In this document: piece after piece, positions 60,450 through 64,000 of the stretch
Layout: each line of letters starts with the position of its first letter
How positions within the stretch are numbered: the first letter of the stretch is position 1
Source of the DNA: Oscillospiraceae bacterium
Lineage (GTDB): Bacteria > Bacillota > Clostridia > Oscillospirales > Ruminococcaceae
Reading direction: 5' to 3'
DNA length: 64,000 bases
Assembly (NCBI GenBank): GCA_017468865.1
Contig: JAFUHM010000048.1
Span: 1 to 64,000 of the forward strand
Notes under the pieces: generated by a model
What the model saw: the letters and a program-made list of their open reading frames with translations, nothing else
What the model was told of the DNA's origin: nothing
Databases searched by the model: none
Made by a program: the position numbers and the translations under genes

Positions 60450-61385
60450 ATGAAATATGTGAGTGTATCGTCTATAAACAGGCGTATCTCCGATCCTGCG
60501 GGATTTGTGGGCATTGTGGAAGAGAACTATGCCGCATATGTGGAGGATGCCGCACTTGAGGTGATAGGCAGGGGCGCACCTATCGTACTTATCTCAGGCC
60601 CTTCAGGGTCGGGGAAGACCACTACCGCCATGCGGATCGCCGACAGCATCGCAGCAAAGGGGCACAAGGCGGAAGTGCTGTCGATGGACAACTACTTCCA
60701 TCCCATAGAACGTTTCAGCGATGATACCATACCCCGTGATGCGGATGGGAATGTAGATCTGGAGTCACCGCTTAGAATGGATATACAGCTCTTTTCGGAG
60801 CACCTTCTCAAGCTTGCGGCGGGTGAGACGATAGATATGCCGCTCTTTGACTTCCCTACCCAGAAGCGCAAAGGGACTATGGAGATGCGGCGTGACGAGG
60901 ATGAGTACATGATAATAGAGGGTATCCATGCCCTCAATCCCATGGTGACCGGAGAGGCTGACAAATACTGCACCTGTATGTACATAGCTCTGCGGACGAG
61001 GATACGCCTGTCTGACGGGTCGATGATCCACCCCGACCTTATCAGGCTCATGAGAAGGCTCTGCCGTGACGGGAAATTCCGCAAGCGTGAGCCTGAAGAT
61101 GTGTTCAGGATGTTTGAGAGCGTATCGAGGGGGGAGGAGCTTTACATCCGACCCTACAAGCACCGTTCCCACTATGACATAGATACATTCATGGCGTATG
61201 AGGCTTCACTGTACAAGCCTGTGATCGAGCAGAAGCTCATAGATCACAGAGCCTCACTCGAAAGATTTCCCGAATATGAGATGATAATGCGTGCCCTTGC
61301 ACAGCTTGATCCCATAGATGAAAGGTTCGTGCCTGACAACTCCCTTGCAAGGGAATTTGTCGGCGGGTCGAGCTTTGATTATTGA
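60450..61385 (+). CDS. Uridine kinase-like P-loop kinase
   Basis: A 311-residue kinase of the uridine kinase/PRK family: Walker A VLISGPSGSGKTTTAMRIA (about 46-64), LSMDNYFHPIERF, LFDFPTQKRKG, MIIEGIHALNP (Walker B) and RLMRRLCRDGKFR. A family of such proteins in Clostridia is annotated as uridine kinase, but this one has about 45 extra N-terminal residues and a long C-terminal helix region, so the substrate is uncertain. It sits 17 bases past the terminator with a weak GAGGTC site, and precedes two genes in the same direction. Confidence 0.8.
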   Translation: MKYVSVSSINRRISDPAGFVGIVEENYAAYVEDAALEVIGRGAPIVLISGPSGSGKTTTAMRIADSIAAKGHKAEVLSMDNYFHPIERFSDDTIPRDADGNVDLESPLRMDIQLFSEHLLKLAAGETIDMPLFDFPTQKRKGTMEMRRDEDEYMIIEGIHALNPMVTGEADKYCTCMYIALRTRIRLSDGSMIHPDLIRLMRRLCRDGKFRKREPEDVFRMFESVSRGEELYIRPYKHRSHYDIDTFMAYEASLYKPVIEQKLIDHRASLERFPEYEMIMRALAQLDPIDERFVPDNSLAREFVGGSSFDY

Positions 61386-61394
61386 GGTGATATT

Positions 61395-62075
61395 ATGCGT
61401 GAGTCATTGCTTACCATACCGATAAGCGAAGTCATGGAGGCGGACGGATGTCCCATATGCGCTATGCGCAACACCCTTGAGAGCCGCACGGTGGACTATA
61501 TCATGGGGGCGGCAATGATGGAGCCCGATGTCAGGATAGAGACTAACAAGGCAGGGTTCTGCTCGCTGCACTTTGCCCGTATGCTCAAGGCAAAGAACCG
61601 CCTTTCACTGGCGCTCATGCTCCAGACTCACCTGGATCAGGTGAATGCAGACCTGTTTGCACGAAAGAAGCTTTTTGAGGCGAAGGATGCTAAGAAGAAG
61701 CGTCTGTCCCGTATAAATGAGAGCTGCTTTGTCTGCGATAAGATCGACTGGGGCATGGAGCGGCTAATGAGGACTTTCTTTGAAATGTGGGAGGACAGAC
61801 AGTTCAGGGAGACCCTTGCAGGCCGTGACTATATCTGTCTGCCCCATTACGACCTGCTCGTGTCTCTCTCTCCCAAGTATCTGGGCAAGGGTGCGGCGGA
61901 GTTTGACAAGGCAGTGGGGGAACTGGTGCAGAAGCATATACACGGACTGTATGATGACGTGTCCAAATACTGCTCCATGTATGACTACCGCAACACAGGA
62001 AAGGATGCGGACTGGGGCAGCTCAAAGGACAGCATTGAGCGGTCTATCACATTTCTGACTTCGAGGGAACCGTAA
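61395..62075 (+). CDS. DUF6062-like Cys-rich protein
   Basis: A 226-residue soluble protein with paired Cys/His motifs: GCPICAM (about 18-24), GFCSLHFARML (about 54-64), ESCFVCDKID (about 108-117) and YICLPHYDLL (about 147-156). They look like two repeated CxxC plus CxxH half-sites, suggesting metal or cluster binding. Charged helices fill the rest. It resembles DUF6062, which has no known role. GAGGTG precedes the ATG. The stop overlaps the rnr start by one base. Confidence 0.7.
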   Translation: MRESLLTIPISEVMEADGCPICAMRNTLESRTVDYIMGAAMMEPDVRIETNKAGFCSLHFARMLKAKNRLSLALMLQTHLDQVNADLFARKKLFEAKDAKKKRLSRINESCFVCDKIDWGMERLMRTFFEMWEDRQFRETLAGRDYICLPHYDLLVSLSPKYLGKGAAEFDKAVGELVQKHIHGLYDDVSKYCSMYDYRNTGKDADWGSSKDSIERSITFLTSREP

Positions 62076-64000
62076 TGATAAATATAAAGGATCGCACCCG
62101 TGCGAGGATACTGAACATTATAAAGGCTGAAAAGCGTGCCCTTACGGAAAAGGAACTTTTCAGAAAGTGCAAAGGCAAGTCAAATCCCATCAGACAGAAT
62201 GATTTCAGGGCTGTTCTGACGGAGCTTGTGAGAAACGGTGAAGTGATGCAGACGAAGAACGGTATCCGTGCCGTTCCTGCGGATACCTTTGCCGCAACTG
62301 TGACAAGGCTCAACAAGACCTTCGGATTTGTCAGGGATAATTCCCTTCCCCGTGAGGATCAGACGGAGATATTCGTTCCCGGCAAGTTTATGATGGGTGC
62401 TCTGCCCGGGGATGCGGTGCTGTGCAGGTATATCGAGTCGAGGGGGGAGCTTCCCGAGGCTCAGATAATTGCTGTGACTGCCGAAAACGATGCGGTGTTC
62501 ACGGGAAAGGTGGTCATAGACGGCGCAGTATATGTGTAGCCTGATGAACTGTGCAAGGATCTGATCCGTGTCACGGGTCACAGAGAGGCACAAGAGGGGG
62601 ACAATGTAGCTGCACGGATAGTGTACAGGGGTCAGCGCCATGCGGATCACAGGTGCGAGATCGTCAGCTCCTTCGGCTCGGCGGACAGTGCCGCAAACTG
62701 CGCAGCTTCACTTATCTATTCCCGTGAGATAGAGGTGGACTTCCCGTATGCGGTGATGGATGAGGCACGTCATATAGGCACGATGAAGATGACCGACAGG
62801 GATATTTACACAAGGCTTGACCTGCGTGATGAGGATATATTCACCATTGACGGTGCGGATACAAAGGATATAGATGATGCGGTGAGTATTTCACGCACGG
62901 ATAAGGGATATGCTTTAGGCGTGCATATCGCAGACGTGTCATACTATGTAAAGCCCGGTACGGCACTTGATGCGGATGCTATGGTGAGAGGGACATCCGT
63001 ATACTATGCGGACAAGGTGATACCCATGCTCCCGAAGGAGCTTTCCAACGGGATATGCTCGTTAAATCCGAATGAGGACAGGCTTGCGTTTTCCTGCCTT
63101 ATGGAGATCGACAGCGAGAGCAGCCTTATCGGGTACAAGTTCAGCAAGTCCGTGATACGCTCCCGTGTGAAGGGAGTTTACGAAGAGGTAAACCGTATAC
63201 TGAGGGAGGGGAAAGTCCCCGATGACCTGACGGAGAAATACGGTGCGCTGTATGATAAGATCATGCTCATGCACGAACTTGCGGATATCCTGCACAAATG
63301 CAGGAAAAGGCGGGGCGCTCCCGAACTTGAGACCATAGAGCCAAAGATAATCACCGATGAAAACGGCATATGTATCGGAGTGGAAAGACGGCACGGCGAT
63401 GACCTTGAGTGCAGTGCGGAGAATATCATAGAGGAATTCATGCTCATGGCGAATACCTCTGCGGCACGCACCGCAAGGGAGCATGACATCCCCTTCGTAT
63501 ACCGTGTGCATGAACGCCCCGCTCCCGAGAAAACGGCTCATCTGAAGGAGATATGCGACAAGCTGTCTATCCCTTATCCGCAGTTTGACAAGCCAAAGCC
63601 CGTGCATATGGCTCAGATACTTGAAAACTCCCGTGAAAAGGGATACGGTGTGATAATGGATACTGCCGTACTGCGTTCGATGGCAAAGGCAAGGTATTCT
63701 CATGAGGCGCTCGGCCACTTCGGGCTTGCCCTTGATGACTATGCACACTTCACCTCCCCCATAAGGAGATATCCCGACCTTGCCATACACAGGATACTCA
63801 CCGATCTGTGCTATGAGAAGAAGAGTACGGAGAACATAACAAGGCGATATATCGCATTTGCGTATGAGGCGGCGGTGCAGTCGTCGGAGACGGAGCTTGC
63901 GGCACAGCAGATCGAGCGTGACTGTGAGAGTATGTACATGGCTGAATACATGAAGGCTCATGTGGGAGAGGACTTTGAAGGGATCATCTGTTCGGCGGCG
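62075..64000 (+). pseudogene. rnr: Ribonuclease R with an in-frame TAG, running off the window
   Basis: Codons 1-154 (62075-62536) encode the RNase R N-terminus: winged helix (ALTEKELFRKCKGKSNPIRQ), then cold-shock/OB region (FGFVRDNSLPREDQTEIFVP). A TAG at 62537-62539 follows GAVYV. The same frame then continues without further stops for 487 codons to the window end. It gives PDELCKDLIRVTGH, the catalytic TIDGADTKDIDDAVS, GVHIADVSYYVKPG, FTSPIRRYPDLAIHRIL and more. In intact homologues this spot is a short 'VYV-x-PDE' stretch, so the TAG probably replaced one sense codon. Either the gene is inactivated, the codon is suppressed, or the base is a sequencing error. RNase R degrades structured RNA and acts in trans-translation. 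Confidence 0.85.

Noticed and set aside
62537-62539. General reassignment of TAG to a sense codon
   Set aside because: The lipid kinase gene ending at 40941 terminates properly at TAG, and no suppressor tRNA or pyrrolysine gene is in the window.

Overview
The window looks like chromosomal DNA of an anaerobic, plant-fibre-degrading Gram-positive bacterium of the Ruminococcus type (Oscillospiraceae/Clostridia). This rests on GGAGG-type ribosome binding sites, sigma-A promoters (TTGACA-17-TATAAT), secreted LysM/G5/M23 and beta-helix proteins, two xylan-side-chain loci (a GH3/acetylesterase operon and a GH115-uxuA-uxuB operon), pyruvate formate-lyase fermentation and c-di-GMP proteins. The species cannot be fixed from the sequence alone, and every family call was made by eye without database searches.

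Layout. 1-2000: end of a SLOG-family gene, a DUF2461 protein, a DivIC/FtsB-like protein and an S1-domain protein. 2040-6930 (minus): a glycan operon of a mutarotase-like protein, a GH3 glycosidase and a sialate-O-acetylesterase-like esterase. 7000-10640 (minus): an EAL protein with a beta-helix tail and a U32-like protein. 10742-11508: tRNA-Leu(CAG) and a GNAT acetyltransferase. 11622-13643 (minus): a secreted M23 endopeptidase. 14050-20396: a complete arginine-to-spermidine operon (speD, DUF3267 gene, speA, speE, speB) with an Eco47II-type restriction-modification pair between speA and speE. 20435-25000: a secreted BspA-like protein, a 41-residue small protein, a sugar-sensor/GGDEF protein and an AraC regulator. 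25299-29557: glmU, prs, pth and a CDF cation exporter. 29768-34321: three secreted proteins, two of them beta-helical. 34422-34870: a hairpin repeat array leading into an ftsA-like/punA/SGNH operon. 39065-45000 (minus): cobU-like/pilT, glpK/dagK-like, and metallophosphoesterase/ogg. 45279-49429: a secreted protein, then a pyruvate formate-lyase operon in which the glycyl-radical domain is a separate 79-residue gene, then pflA. 49467-54138 (minus): a TetM/EF-G-like GTPase fused to a YacP/Rae1 nuclease, followed by two WYL-type proteins. 54562-59940: GH115 alpha-glucuronidase, uxuA, uxuB. 60173-64000: a small Cys-rich protein, a uridine-kinase-like protein, a DUF6062-like protein and rnr, which carries an in-frame TAG and runs off the window.

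The most unusual items are: (1) the two-gene pyruvate formate-lyase; (2) the ribosome GTPase-A-site nuclease fusion co-transcribed with two WYL proteins; (3) a family of tandem promoter-plus-hairpin units placed upstream of four unrelated operons and always pointing at the gene; (4) an EAL phosphodiesterase with a beta-helix tail, and a diguanylate cyclase with a periplasmic-binding-protein-like sensor but no DNA-binding domain; (5) a restriction-modification pair translationally coupled into a polyamine operon; (6) an amber codon inside rnr; and (7) a CobU homologue lacking the catalytic histidine, paired with pilT.
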